Positions 53,990 to 64,000 of a stretch of DNA of 64,000 bases are shown piece after piece. Positions within the stretch are counted from its first letter, which is position 1; the number at the start of each line of letters is the position of its first letter. Position numbers and translations under genes: made by a program. The notes under the pieces were generated by a model, which saw only the letters and a list, made by a program, of their open reading frames with translations, was not told the origin of the DNA and searched no databases. Source of the stretch: Lucinisca nassula (Eukaryota > Mollusca > Bivalvia > Lucinida > Lucinidae); NCBI GenBank assembly GCA_963580285.1, contig OY757011.1:152060745-152124744 (forward strand), given 5' to 3'.

Positions 53990-55110
53990 TTTTCATGATA
54001 TGCTCGAATGATTGAAAGGCACAGCGCTACGGGGTCTGTGGACGTTATACAACGCCCTGGACGTGAACGTATTACTACACGTCAGCAGGACCGGTACATT
54101 GTTTTGAGTCATTTAAGCGACGGATTCAGGACGTCTGGGGAAACTGCCCAGGAGACTGTGGGAACCCATAACCTAAGTGCCTTAACTGTACGTCGGCGTC
54201 TCCACGAACGCGGTATTTCTAGCCATAAGACGTATGACGGCGGAACGTCGAACCAGTCGCCTTAATTGGTGTCGACAGCCTATTCGATGGACACAAAAGC
54301 GTTGGCGTGGTGTACTGTTCACGGACGAGTCCCGTTTTTGTGTTGAAATGTTTGATAGGCAGCGTAAAGTATGGCGTCGACTTCGGGAGCGATTCCAAGA
54401 CTGTCGTGTTAAACAGGTGTCACGTTAGGGTGGTGGTAGCGTAATGGTGTGGGGAGGAATCTCATGGCGCCGCAGAACCAAACTCATCGTTGTTGATAGC
54501 ATTGTGTGTGTGTGTGTTTGTGTGTGTTTTTTTTTTTTGTTTTGTTTTAAGGCCCTTTCAAGATTATTTCACTCATATCCAGCCGATCGTTAATCAGAGG
54601 TGGGCGAAAATCGGAATACCCGGAGAAAAACCACCTGACCTTCCGTTGCAGAACTTGTCCCACATGTGACCCGAGCGAGGCTCGAACCACAACGGTGAGA
54701 GACCTAATGACCAAGAGTCAGCGCTCTTAACCACTAGGCCACGGAGGCCCGTTAAATGATGGCAATTTGACGGCGGTACATCGATGAAATCTTACAGCCT
54801 GAGGTGGTACCGTTTTTACGCAATAATGATGACGTTACGCTAACAGGACAATGCGCGTGCTCACTCTGAGAGGCTAACCATGGACTTTTTCAATCAAAAT
54901 GGTTGCAAGTTCTTCCTTGGGCTGCGCTTTCGTCGGATGTAAACCCAGTTGAGCATCTTTGGGACCAGCCCGGAAAACGTGCATACAGCCGGCGTCATCC
55001 GCCAATCAACCGTCAGTAGCTTGTCATGGCGCTACAGGAAGAATGGGACAATATCACATAAGACCACATAAAGCATGAGACGTCGATGCCAAGCAACACT
55101 TGATGCTAAT
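53990..55110 (+). pseudogene. Tc1-like transposase pseudogene, interrupted by a SINE
   Basis: RPGRERITTRQQDRYIVLSH, TVRRRLHERGIS, NWCRQPIRWTQKRWRGVLFT then DESRFCVE (first Asp present), VMVWGGISWRR, [SINE at 54505-54752], DGNLTAV, QDNARAHS-type text in another frame (second Asp) and SSDVNPVEHLW (Glu). Several frameshifts; distinct from the element at 26017. Confidence 0.88.
54505..54752 (-). mobile_element. SINE-N, full length, in Tc1 transposase
   Basis: Minus-strand head CGGGCCTCCGTGGCCTAGTG, GGTTCGAGCC box B, tail CTTGAAAGGGCCTTAAAACA then (CA)n. Coding text resumes after it with GATAGCATTG/GATGGCAATT as a likely duplication. Confidence 0.92.
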
Positions 55111-55240
55111 GGTGGACATACCCGGTATAAGGATATGTGATTTTCGGTGTGTGGACTTATTCGAGTCTCCGTATCTCTGCATCCAATGAAATACTGTAAC
55201 TCTGTATAAAGTGAGTATGTGGATAAGTTAGTGATATCAT

Positions 55241-55468
55241 TTAACCCATTCAGTACCAGAAACCCCTAAAGGGGTACCTTGGCAAACAGTGCAGGCCCAG
55301 ATCAGACGCCGCAGATTTGCGGCGCCTGATCAGGGCCTCCACTGTTTGCTAAAAGTTAAGTCATTTTCCAAATAAATTTTGATGAAAGCACAACCTGACA
55401 TCCCTAAATTTTGAAATGGAATCCTGCTATACAAGGAGGAAGATTCCATTTGGTACAAAAAGGGTTAA
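55241..55468. mobile_element. MITE-H copy
   Basis: TTAACCCATTCAGTACCAGA ... GGTACAAAAAGGGTTAA, core GCAAACAGTGCAGGCCCAGA and GGCCTCCACTGTTTGC. Confidence 0.93.
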
Positions 55469-57310
55469 GGTTCCTCAATACAGTTATTTCACTACATTTG
55501 AGGTACTGAAAAAATCATATTTGTAAATAATTACCCAAACAGAGTTTTCATCAGATGGTAGTCCATGCAAATGTAAGAATATGAAAGCTAAAGATTTGAT
55601 TCGAAAGTCACCATTTTAGTAATTTATTGTATTTTTCCTTGGTTTTGCAAAAAAACTATATCTTAATCCACATAACCACAATGTGTAAAATACTATCATA
55701 GAAATGTGGCTCAAGGTTGCCTTTAGGTACTGCAACAGAGGAATTTCAAGTAAAATACCTAAATAGTACTGAAAATTAATGATTCCCAAAAATTAAAAAA
55801 TGTCATTATCTCACCTGGTACTATTTTTAAATTCAGTATAAGGTAGCCAAAACTGACCAGTTCTACCAATTTGCCAACAAGCTCATTGATTGGGTTGAGG
55901 CGTTGAAATCTCTTGCATTTAGCTTGTAAAATGATTGCCCTTCTTCGGTGCTTTTAGTACTTCATTTAGTTTCATTCATGCAATTTATAACAATTTATAC
56001 AATCACTGCACGAAAGTTTCACTATGTTATTGATTGTGTTTACAGGATGGGTGCTTTGATAATGGAATTAAATCAAAAACCAAAAATTGAAATTAACATA
56101 AAAACAGTTTATTCCCATATTTGAACGGACCTTTTCAGCACCAGAAACTTTGTCCAAAAGGCTTCGGATAACTGCCGATAACTGGAATGGTTTAGAAATA
56201 ATTTTTACCCATTGATTTGTTACATTGGATCACATGAGCCACCATAAACAAATAATTAACTTTTGGATAGGTGAACTGCTGGACAACACAAAGTTTATAT
56301 TTATCTAATCTAATTAATGCTCTGTTGTGTCACCTACTTACCAATGTGTAAGCTGGTCAAAACTCATAGAAGCCCGATGCCTTCAATATGTTTTGATGAA
56401 AAAAGTTTCAAAAACACCTTTTTCAGTTTGTTTACTTGCAGCTGGGCCGAACAAACAAACAGGACAATGTTACCCGTAAAATCTAGTTCGGAAATGAATG
56501 CATACTAGTTATAAATTAACGAACAAATTATGTTAGAAAGTATGTGAAGTTAGTGACAAGACAGTTTCCAATATGAATATTATTTTTTAAATTAAAAGCA
56601 ATGTTGTGCTATTGTTATTTTTGCAAAATTAGTTCCAAGGCGTATGAATAATAAAATTATATGTTTTTGCTTTGGCAAGATGGAAATCTCTTCAATTTGA
56701 CAGCTACAATAATTTTTCAGTGATGACAGGCTTCCAAGATAGGCGATGTAATTATGCTATACGCAGGAAGAAGGATTTATAATTGAATTTTCAAGGTATA
56801 TTCATTGATGATGGGCAAAATAAAATGTAGAAGGCATAATTGATGAAATATGAGCATTTCAGATTTACCGCGAAAAAGAAGATGGAGGCGCCCATGAAGA
56901 AAACATGTCAAAAGAAAAAATCTGGTTTTCAAATCAGGTAGGCTTTTTGATAGAAAGCTTTGTCCGAGTCGCTAGAATTGGATGTGAACTATTGATCTGC
57001 AGCTGTTTTAGGAACTTTTAAAAAGTCTAGAAAGCGGTTTCATTTTTTTCCTGGTAAAAGTGAAAAGTACAGAATTGCATTTATTTTCAAAGACACATGG
57101 GATGTTGCAAATGCAGGAAAGTACTTGCTGTAATAACCGTTGGTACCTCCAAACCTTCTTCTGGGACAGGCATTTTAAAAGGAAATCAGGATCATATTTT
57201 GGGAAAAATTAACATGCAAATCTTACACCTATATTTTTCTTGTGCAAATGTATTGAGAAACCTTAACGTGGTCAAATTCTGAAAATACATGTATTGTGAA
57301 TCAATTACAA
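55469..57310. other. AT-rich region without recognised content
   Basis: About 1.8 kb with no conserved open frame, splice-compatible motif or repeat known from this window. It lies between the likely right part of the Tc1-like element and its terminal repeat, so it may be an unrecognised insertion. Confidence 0.4.
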
Positions 57311-57685
57311 TTTCAGGTATAGTGCTAGTGGTGCGTTTTCATTGAATCTGAGTAAACAATGATATGATAATACTATATAATGATACAATGGTTTCTTACA
57401 ATGACTGGCATGTCAACCCTTGTGGGTCATTTGTGTCGTCTAAAAAGTGATAGAAGAGATAGTAGGGATGAAAGTGAGGGACAGAGGAGAAAGAGGAAAA
57501 TGAATGGAAATATAGAACCCCCCCCCCCCCCACCCCCCTCTCTATCTCTACCTGCTGAAAGGACAGCAGGTCTTGCACAGTTGTAATCCAATATCAGTTG
57601 GACGCCCCAGTGGCGAAAGATACACGACACATTGGCTTCACACCCCCCTCCCCCCCCCAAAGAATATCAGTATCTAATAGCAATA

Positions 57686-57957
57686 TGTTTTGTTTTGTTT
57701 GTTTGTTTGATTTTAGGTTTAACGTCCCCGCCAACACTGTATAGGTCATTTTGGAGACGTTGCTTCCATTTTGTGGGACTTTTACCCGACATTGAGATGA
57801 AATCACATATCAAGCCCTATCGCCCATTGAAACCCATAGGGTTCATAAGCATGGATGGTCCGACTCGCACCGCTTTGCCTGGGAAGGCTTAGATCCCCTA
57901 AGCAATTTACCAGTACTCGTGTGCGGTCGGTTTCAGCTATTTCTTTAAGCCCCGATG
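57686..57957 (-). mobile_element. SINE-G with deleted 5' segment
   Basis: TTTGATTTTAGGTTTAACGT ... GGTCGGTTTCAGCT then directly ATTTCTTTAAGCCCCGATG. Confidence 0.88.
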
Positions 57958-58048
57958 TTTGTAATATTCATACATGCATGTCCTCTTGTTGTTAACTTTG
58001 TTAACCTAGAGTAGAAATAAACTTATTTTTAAGTATAATGACAGAATA
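57957..58048 (+). repeat. ~92-bp dispersed repeat, copy 1
   Basis: TTTGTAATATTCATACATGC ... AAGTATAATGACAGAATA. Almost identical to 60455-60548. The following 58050-58140 is inversely related to 53013-53100 and to 42641-42740. Confidence 0.85.
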
Positions 58049-58141
58049 ATAATAATATAATAACAATATGTGGAACTATAATAACAGAAGTTTATCGGAC
58101 AAAGATATAATGGGAACTCAATAACATATAATCTCGATTAA

Positions 58142-58144
58142 AAT

Positions 58145-58203
<59 letters not shown>

Positions 58204-58206
58204 TTT
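58142..58206. repeat. (TTTA)n microsatellite
   Basis: About 16 TTTA units. Confidence 0.95.
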
Positions 58207-58335
58207 GTACAACTTTTTAAGAGGGTGGCACAATTTACAATGATATAAAAATGCAAATTGTTAATAACATCATGACAAAGTATAATGATACGAAGTCCCA
58301 TTATAGAGTTAAAATGCAACAATATAATGATACGA

Positions 58336-58470
58336 TGTCTGCTTATAGTGACTGCGCCAGGGGCGCGGTTCCGACCAGACCTTCGGAGGAGTCTTTAAAC
58401 CGAGATCTTGTCTCCGTGTGACCCTGGTTGTTGCTGTGGTGGGACGTAGGGCTCGAACATATACATTGCA
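58336..58470 (+). mobile_element. SINE-U fragment
   Basis: GACCTTCGGAGGAGTCTTTA, AACCGAGATCTTGTCTCCGT and GGTGGGACGTAGGGCTCGAA correspond to the body and tail of SINE-U; the head is degraded. Confidence 0.75.
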
Positions 58471-58609
58471 CTACACTACACTGCACTACACTACACTGTA
58501 TGGCACTACACTTTCTCTTCTGCTGCCCATACACAGATCAATAGTATACCTTATGCATGTCTACACTATTTGCCATGTTCCTTCTCAAAACTCAATTAAA
58601 ATACATGTA

Positions 58610-58958
58610 CAGTAGAACTTCGATGGCTCGAACACCGATGGCTCGTTTACCACGTATGCGTCGAACACATTCTTGAGCCCCTAGCGAAATCCTCTACATA
58701 AGAAATAGTGGTGGATAATTCAGGAGATTTTAGTCTTTTATCTTGCAAATGTATGCTGTGTGTACTCATTAGAATCGCCTCAATGAGGCGATTCTAATGA
58801 GCACATACAGCATACGTTTTCATTATAGGATACTGAAAAGATGTATAAAAGTATCTCGTTATGCCTCCTGACAGTAACCTCAGTGGCTCGAACTACCCCT
58901 GTCTCGAACAGATTTTCGAAGTCCCAAAGGTGTTCGAGCCATTGAAGTTCGACTGTAT
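58610..58958. mobile_element. MITE-E (pogo-like), complete
   Basis: TACAGTAGAACTTCGATGGC ... CATTGAAGTTCGACTGTA with TA at the edges. Long central hairpin TGTGTACTCATTAGAATCGC/GCGATTCTAATGAGCACATA with CAATGAGGC at the tip. CAGT..AAC-type ends suit pogo/Tigger elements (inference). Confidence 0.88.
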
Positions 58959-59094
58959 TATATGCAGAATACTTGTAAACAACCACTATTTCACCTAATT
59001 GCATGGAGAAAAAAAGTATATGTTCTGTTCTGTTAAAATAAATGGTAACTCATCCGTGTGCTATAATGGCGTCTATCGTATCGTCAGAACAAAC

Positions 59095-59300
59095 ATTTTT
59101 GTTCATTCGTCATTTTTTCATATCTCTGCTCGGGGCATGGACTGTGGGTGCTCGTAGAAGCCAACTCAATGAGGCTGTTCTAGCGGGTACCTGCGGTCCG
59201 TGTCTTGGGGTGGGGAGAATAATGTATGCCTCTGTAGACCCCATTTTTGTCTATGAAAGATGGGGTCTGCGGGGATCTCCATTTCACAGACTTGTCAAAA
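59095..59300. mobile_element. MITE-B fragment
   Basis: TGGGTGCTCGTAGAAGCCAA/TCAATGAGGCTGTTCTAGCG, TCTATGAAAGATGGGGTCTG and end ATTTCACAGACTTGTC. Confidence 0.75.
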
Positions 59301-59339
59301 TTATTATTATTATTATTGTGAAAGGTGCATGGCTGAAAT

Positions 59340-59945
59340 TTCCTGTCTCTATCCCTGAACATTAGTCCCGACCGGTCGTAGAGTGTGTAGCTGATAGATC
59401 CAGTATAATTCCTTGATTTTTCGGGGGGTTGTACTCCTATGGTCATCAGGGTCTGATGGTAAGATTTCAATAATTTGAAATATCATTTGTTCGAGGGCAT
59501 GGTCAAGGAGGTTGAAATGGTTTGCCACCGGCGTATCCCGTTTTTTCGGGTGTCGCGCTGGTGTTCCGTCATTCGAACCTTCTTGATAAGCCTCGATAGG
59601 ATTCTTCTGGCTTCTTTATAGGCCGGTTGGATCTGTGCCGGTAACTTTAGCGTCTTCCTTCTTAGACGGCCTCCTCTTCCGAAGTGTTCTCCCTGGTCCT
59701 CTTCTTGGAACTCTTCTCTTTGGGAACAACCGTAATTCGTGACGAACTGGCTGATGCAGACGTCAGGGTCAGATTGCTCAGGCTTGAGCTGACATGTCGC
59801 TGTTGGTCTGTGTTGGACTTCTCCCATGGAACGCTGACCCGGCGCATCCGTCTCCGAGCGGAGACGGGGTTCATTAGAGCTGGAGGTGTGTGTGGCTGAC
59901 GACTCGGATTGGTCGCGCCATGGTCTTGCTCATTGTGACTCATAG
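59340..59945 (-). pseudogene. Penelope-like GIY-YIG endonuclease end, decayed
   Basis: The minus strand reads RMTEHQRDTRK, then after a frameshift in an A6 run KKRDTPVANHFNLLDHALEQ, IIEILPSDPDDH and IKELYWIYQLHTLRPVGTNV before TAG. This matches the C-terminal GIY-YIG module of Penelope-like retroelements. Upstream (59660-59943) a Ser/Arg/Lys-rich open frame beginning MSHNEQDHGATNPSRQPHTP is of unknown relation. (ATT)n lies on both sides. Confidence 0.72.
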
Positions 59946-60022
59946 CGAATATTCGCTATGAGTCACAATCAGCAAGACCATGGCGCAAACAATCCGAGTC
60001 GTCAGCCACACACCTCCAGCTT
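59870..60022. repeat. ~75-bp-arm palindrome at the retroelement edge
   Basis: GCTGGAGGTGTGTGTGGCTG ... CATAGCGAATATTCGCTATG ... CAGCCACACACCTCCAGC; arms nearly identical, no loop. It places part of the open frame at 59660-59943 in inverse orientation. Confidence 0.92.
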
Positions 60023-60257
60023 TATTATTATTATTGCTTTGATACTGATGCGCTAGTTGTGTTCCAGAGAGTACAAGGATGTAGTCTGACACACCACAAT
60101 TTTCGTTCGCGGCTGCGGACAGCCAATGAACGGTGAAACTGCTCACTTGTTACAGATATGTCCTGCAGCCGGGTCGTAGAGTGAGGCACAGAGAAAACAA
60201 AAATCCACGCCAATATAAATACAAAATGTGAAATTCTCACAATGTCTTACTGTTTCT

Positions 60258-60445
60258 CTTGATCATTAGGTCTCTCACCGCTGTGGTTCGAGCCTCGCTC
60301 GGGTCATATGTGAGACGCCAAGTTCTGCAACGGAAGGTCAGGTGGTTTTTCTCCGGGTACTCCGGTTTTCGCCCACCTCTGATCGGCTCGATATGAGTGT
60401 AATAATCTTGAAAGGGCCGTAAAACCAAAACCAAAAAAAAAAAAA
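60258..60445 (+). mobile_element. SINE-N, 5' truncated
   Basis: GATCATTAGGTCTCTCACCG ... CTTGAAAGGGCCGTAAAACC then (A)n. Confidence 0.92.
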
Positions 60446-60454
60446 TGTCTTACT

Positions 60455-60548
60455 GTTTGTAATATTCATACATGCATGTCCTCTTGTTGTTAACTTTGTT
60501 AACCTAGAGTAGAAATAAACTTATTTTTTAAGTATAATGACAGAATAT
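60455..60548 (+). repeat. ~92-bp dispersed repeat, copy 2
   Basis: Partner of 57957-58048. Confidence 0.85.
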
Positions 60549-60587
60549 ATGTGAAACCATAATGACAGAAGTTTAAATGGGAACTCA

Positions 60588-60800
60588 TTAACCTTTATCC
60601 TGCTGTAGGCGACAAGCCCTATCTTTGCAAACAGTGTAGATCCAGATCAGATGGCTTCTGAAGAAGCCATCTGATCAGGATCTACTCTGTTTGACATTCA
60701 GTTTATGAATATGTATAAATAAATTGTATGAAGTAATCTGATTGGTTCAAAGTCAGAAATGGGTGTGGCTTAATTGAATATTCAGCAGGTTAAAGGTTAA
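60588..60800. mobile_element. MITE-F copy
   Basis: TTAACCTTTATCCTGCTGTA ... TTCAGCAGGTTAAAGGTTAA with TTAA edges. Confidence 0.93.
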
Positions 60801-60834
60801 GATAAAATGCTACCATAAATAATAACCAAATAAA

Positions 60835-61050
60835 CGGGCCTCCGCGGCCTAGTGGTTAAGAGCGCTGACTCTAAATCATTAGGTCTGTCACCGCTGTGGT
60901 TCGAGCATCGCTCGGGTCACATGCGAGACGCCAAGTTCTGCAACGGAAGGTCAGGTGGTTTTTCTCCGGGTACTCATGTTTTCGCCCACCTTTGATTAAC
61001 GATCGGCTCGATATGAGTGAAATAATCTTCAAATGGCCGTAAAACCAAAT
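60835..61050 (+). mobile_element. SINE-N, full length
   Basis: GGGCCTCCGCGGCCTAGTGG (box A), GTGGTTCGAGCATC (box B), tail ATAATCTTCAAATGGCCGTA. Confidence 0.94.
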
Positions 61051-61295
61051 AAGATAGCTACGGCGTTTCATAGTTGTGTTTATATACATACCCTTTGAAA
61101 CTATTGATTTTCAAGCTACAATACACGTAGCTTTATCTTTCACCTGGTTATTGTTAAAAATGCAGAAATAATACCCAGGTAAAGTTAAGCGTATGTCGTT
61201 TTGAAACGTGTAGTTAATTAAAAGACGGACTACAATATTGGTAAGATAAATTACTTTCTCATCTGAAACTTAGCTATTATGGTCGGCAACATAGG

Positions 61296-61578
61296 GGGCC
61301 GGCACGTACAGAGTTATTTTTGGATAAAATGGCCAAAAAATAGACATAGGTCTGATAGACACTGTATCTATTGTCGGATACAGTGTCTATCAGACCTATG
61401 TCTATTTTTTGGGCATTTTAGCCAAAAATAACCCTGCACGTGCCGGTCTATCAGACCTACGTCAATTTTTTGGCCATTTTAGCCAAAAATAACCCTGTAC
61501 GTGCGGTCTATCAGACCTATGTCTATTTTTTGGCCATTTTAGCCAAAAATAACCCTGTACGTGCCGGCCCCCTATGGT
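61296..61578. mobile_element. Foldback MITE with triplicated right arm
   Basis: Left arm GGGGGCCGGCACGTACAGAG...CCAAAAAATAGACATAGGTC. Its inverse occurs three times on the right (about 61386-61445, 61446-61506, 61507-61567), each TCTATCAGACCTA..TC, then AATTTTTTGG or ATTTTTTGG, and AGCCAAAAATAACCCTG. Right end ACGTGCCGGCCCCC. Confidence 0.88.
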
Positions 61579-61831
61579 CGGCAAGAGCTCATCACAAGCT
61601 CCTTGGGTCGGTCAATACCCGCCATACAATATCATTCAAACCCAATGGTATTGTTTACTTTCTTGCTACAGCTAAATGGTTCCGCCGAATTAAGGGGCAA
61701 GTTAATGCAGTCGCAATAAATAGACAATAAATCCATCGGAATGACCACACAGATCACGAGATATACCAAAAAGTCTAAAAATGCATCAACCATCCCCGGT
61801 CTCCCCTATGTTGTGAATACGCATTAGGGCT

Positions 61832-62052
61832 TCATCATTTAGTACCGGAGACCCCAAAACGGGTACCATGGCAAACAGTGCAGGCCCAGATCAGACGCCG
61901 CAGAACGCGGCGTCTGATCAGGGCCTCCACTGTTTGCTAAAAGTTCAGCCATTTTCCAAATAAATTTTGAAACAATCTGACACCCCTAAATTTTGAAATG
62001 GACTCCTGCTATATATAAGAAGAAAGATTCCATTTGGTACAAAAAGGGTTAT
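61832..62052. mobile_element. MITE-H copy
   Basis: ATTTAGTACCGGAGACCCC ... CATTTGGTACAAAAAGGGTT; core with GCCGCAGAACGCGGC at the tip. Confidence 0.92.
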
Positions 62053-62201
62053 AGAAGCCTCTGTGGTGCTGTGGTTATGCTACTCGCCTGATAAACAAGG
62101 GATTGTAGGATCGATTCCGGGCTTCTCCAGACTTTCGGATGAGTCTTTACACCGAGGTCCCGTCTCCGTATGACCTTAGCTGTTGGTGGGACGTAAAACT
62201 G

Positions 62202-62262
<61 letters not shown>
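62053..62262 (+). mobile_element. SINE-U with (CA)n tail
   Basis: Head AGAAGCCTCTGTGGTGCTGT, box B GGATCGATTCC, CTTCTCCAGACTTTCGGATG, tail GGTGGGACGTAAAACTGAAC then about 29 CA units. Confidence 0.9.
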
Positions 62263-62263
<1 letters not shown>

Positions 62264-62264
62264 A

Positions 62265-62498
62265 TTAACCCTTTTTGTACCAAATGGAATCCTCCTCCTT
62301 ATATAAAGCAGGAGTTAATTTCAAAATTTAGGAGTGTCAGGTTGTGTTTTCATCAAAATTTATTTGGAAACTAGCTGAGCTTTTAGAAAACAGTGGAGGC
62401 CCTGATCAGACGCCGCGTTCTGCGGCGTCGCGTCTGATCGGGGCCTGCACTGTTTGCTAGGCTACCCGTTTTTGGGTTTCTGGTACTAAAAGGGTTAA
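62265..62498. mobile_element. MITE-H copy, inverse of 61832-62052
   Basis: TTAACCCTTTTTGTACCAAA ... TGGTACTAAAAGGGTTAA. The tip has an extra GTCGC (GCGGCGTCGCGTCTGATC). Confidence 0.94.
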
Positions 62499-62499
62499 A

Positions 62500-62640
62500 T
62501 AGAAATCTGGGGTTTACGAGTTCGTATTTCTGCTTCAAGTCATAGGTTGTGGGCACTCGTTAGCGGTGGCTTACAATCTACGTCCGGAGTATAAATAAGA
62601 GAAACATCATGGATTTTCAATGCTCCATGTCACACAGATT
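62500..62640. mobile_element. MITE-B fragment
   Basis: GTCATAGGTTGTGGGCACTC, truncated centre, ACAATCTACGTCCGGAGTAT, then CATCATGGATTTTCA. Confidence 0.55.
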
Positions 62641-62839
62641 GACTTTCGGTGGTTTTATTTGTCAACTTACATTACATGTACTTACGTTACTTAGCTTATC
62701 TTAAGATTGAAGTTGATACATGTTCCATCCTTGGCAAGCTATATGCCTACTTATGTTATCTCCATATTATAGTATCATGTGTTCTGGTCAGCAAATTTTA
62801 GATATTTCTCTTAAAACTATGTAAAATCGTTATTTTTAT

Positions 62840-64000
62840 CCCCCGACCTAATAGGTTCGGGGGATGTAGCGATCAGCCTTGTGTCTGTCCGTCCGTCCGT
62901 AGACGCAACCTTGTGATGGCCATAACTCCTATACCCTTTGAGATTCGTTGATTATTCTTGGCACAATTGTTTACAAGGCTGAGACGGCGTGTAATGCACA
63001 ATAACCAGAACTCTGGGTGCCATACTTTTTTTAGTTATCTCCCCTTTTAATAAAATAGAATGACTACTTTGTGATGGCCATAACTCCAATACCCTTTGCG
63101 ATATATTGATGGTACCTAGCACAGTTGTTCACAAGGCTGAGACGGCGTGTCATGTACAAGAACGACAACTCTGGGTGCCATGGTGTTTGAGTTATCTCCC
63201 CTTCCAATAAAATAGAATCACTACCTTGTGATGGCCATATCTCCAATACTTTTTGAGATATATTGATGGTACTTGCTACAGTTGTACATGAGGTTAAGCA
63301 AACATGTCACGTGCAAGAACCACGACTCTTGGTGCCCTAGTTTTTGAATTATCCCCCCTGACAATATAACATTGTGATGGCCATAACTCCAATACCCTTT
63401 GAGATTTATTGATGGTACTTGGCACAATTGTATACAAGGTTGAGACGACGCTTCATGCTTAAGAACCACAACTATGGGTGCTATGGTGTTTGAGTGATCT
63501 CCTCTTCCAATATAACAGTATGACCACCTCGTGATCACCGTACCTCCCTTTGAGACATATTGTTGGTACTTGATGCAGATGTTCATGAGGTTAAGCAGGT
63601 GTGTCATGCTCAAGAATTACAACTCTGGGTGCTCTGGTTTTTTAGTTATCTCCTATGACAATATAACCTTGTGATGGCCATAACTCCAATACCCTTTGAG
63701 ATTCATTGATGGTACTTAGCACAATTGAATTCAAGGTTGAGGCGGGGTTTCATGCTTAAGAACCACAACTCTGGGTGCTATAGTAGCCTTCCAATATAAC
63801 AGTATGACCACCTTGTGATCACCGTACCTCCCTTTGAGACATATTGGTGGTACTTGAGATTAAGCAGGTGTGTCATGCTCAAGAATTACAACAATGGGTA
63901 CTCTGGTGTTTTAGTTGTCTCCCCTGACAATATAACCTTGTGATGGCCATAACTCCAACACCCTTTGGGATATATTGGAGGAACTTGGCACAATTGTATA
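62840..64000 (+). mobile_element. Tandem-core element 6, running off the window
   Basis: Start TTTTTATCCCCCGACCTAAT with a small hairpin CCCCCGA/TCGGGGG, then (GTCC)n. Alternating units of about 150 bp follow: CTTGTGATGGCCATAACTCC, CTTTGAGATATATTGATGGT, ACAACTCTGGGTGCTATGGT, TTTGAGTTATCTCC. At least seven units are visible to the edge. Confidence 0.8.

Larger units (their letters stand above)
53858..57346 (+). mobile_element. Second Tc1-like transposon, expanded by insertions
   Basis: Left end TTATTGAAAACGCACCACTT; a 17-bp inverse match AGTGGTGCGTTTTCAAT-like (one base different) at about 57325-57343 may be the right end. Contains the transposase pseudogene, a SINE-N, a MITE-H and about 1.8 kb of AT-rich sequence. 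The right boundary is uncertain. Confidence 0.55.

Noticed and set aside
56317..56508. Small open frame in the AT-rich region 55469-57310
   Set aside because: No motif, no start context, no splice partners; length is expected by chance.

Overview
This window looks like nuclear DNA of a marine mollusc, most likely a bivalve. It is AT-rich and intron-rich, and it is crowded with tRNA-derived SINEs ending in a GTTAAACC-type tail, palindromic MITEs, mobile elements carrying tandem-repeat cores, Tc1/mariner, Ty3/gypsy and Penelope-like remnants, and many microsatellites. The organism call is inference from repeat style and gene structure; nothing bacterial or viral in organisation is present. Family labels used below (SINE-G, MITE-A and so on) are mine.

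One host gene is readable: a five-exon, plus-strand gene running from 3312 to 34890. Its exons are 3312-3393, 13654-13689, 17049-17410, 25118-25222 and 34366-34890, joined by GT..AG introns in matching phase. They give an uninterrupted 369-codon frame for a type II membrane protein resembling metazoan DUF1647/glycosyltransferase-like proteins. Its introns (about 10.3, 3.4, 7.7 and 9.1 kb) are almost entirely mobile DNA. Upstream of exon 1 (1-3300) is a decayed tandem array of about 80-bp units split by insertions. Intron 1 holds a Penelope-like reverse transcriptase remnant (4.6-6.9 kb), itself split by a foldback element built of 22-bp palindromes, and a tandem-core element (8.7-11.1 kb). Intron 3 holds a near-perfect 5.2-kb palindrome (18834-24058, arms about 2.6 kb) flanked by a 6-bp direct repeat. 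Intron 4 holds a complete but dead Tc1-like transposon.

From 34.9 kb onward I see no host gene. The region contains two large copies of a tandem-core element (34.97-37.8 and 49.0-51.5 kb). It also contains a minus-strand Ty3/gypsy retrotransposon exploded by nested insertions (gag at 52.4 kb to integrase at 43.9 kb), including a 1286-bp mariner with only three nonsense codons. A second Tc1-like transposon is broken by a SINE and a MITE (53.9-57.3 kb), a Penelope-type GIY-YIG end lies at 59.3-59.9 kb, and a further tandem-core element runs off the right edge.

The main unifying observation is modularity. At least three MITE families with unrelated terminal inverted repeats carry the same central hairpin (CTCGTTAGAACCGCCTC and its complement). 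Two TTAA-flanked families share another hairpin core, and a third core links a small MITE to the centre of the giant palindrome. SINE-G and SINE-T share a middle domain and tail but have different heads. The region behaves as a palimpsest of interchangeable modules, and target-site duplications allow many insertions to be ordered in time.
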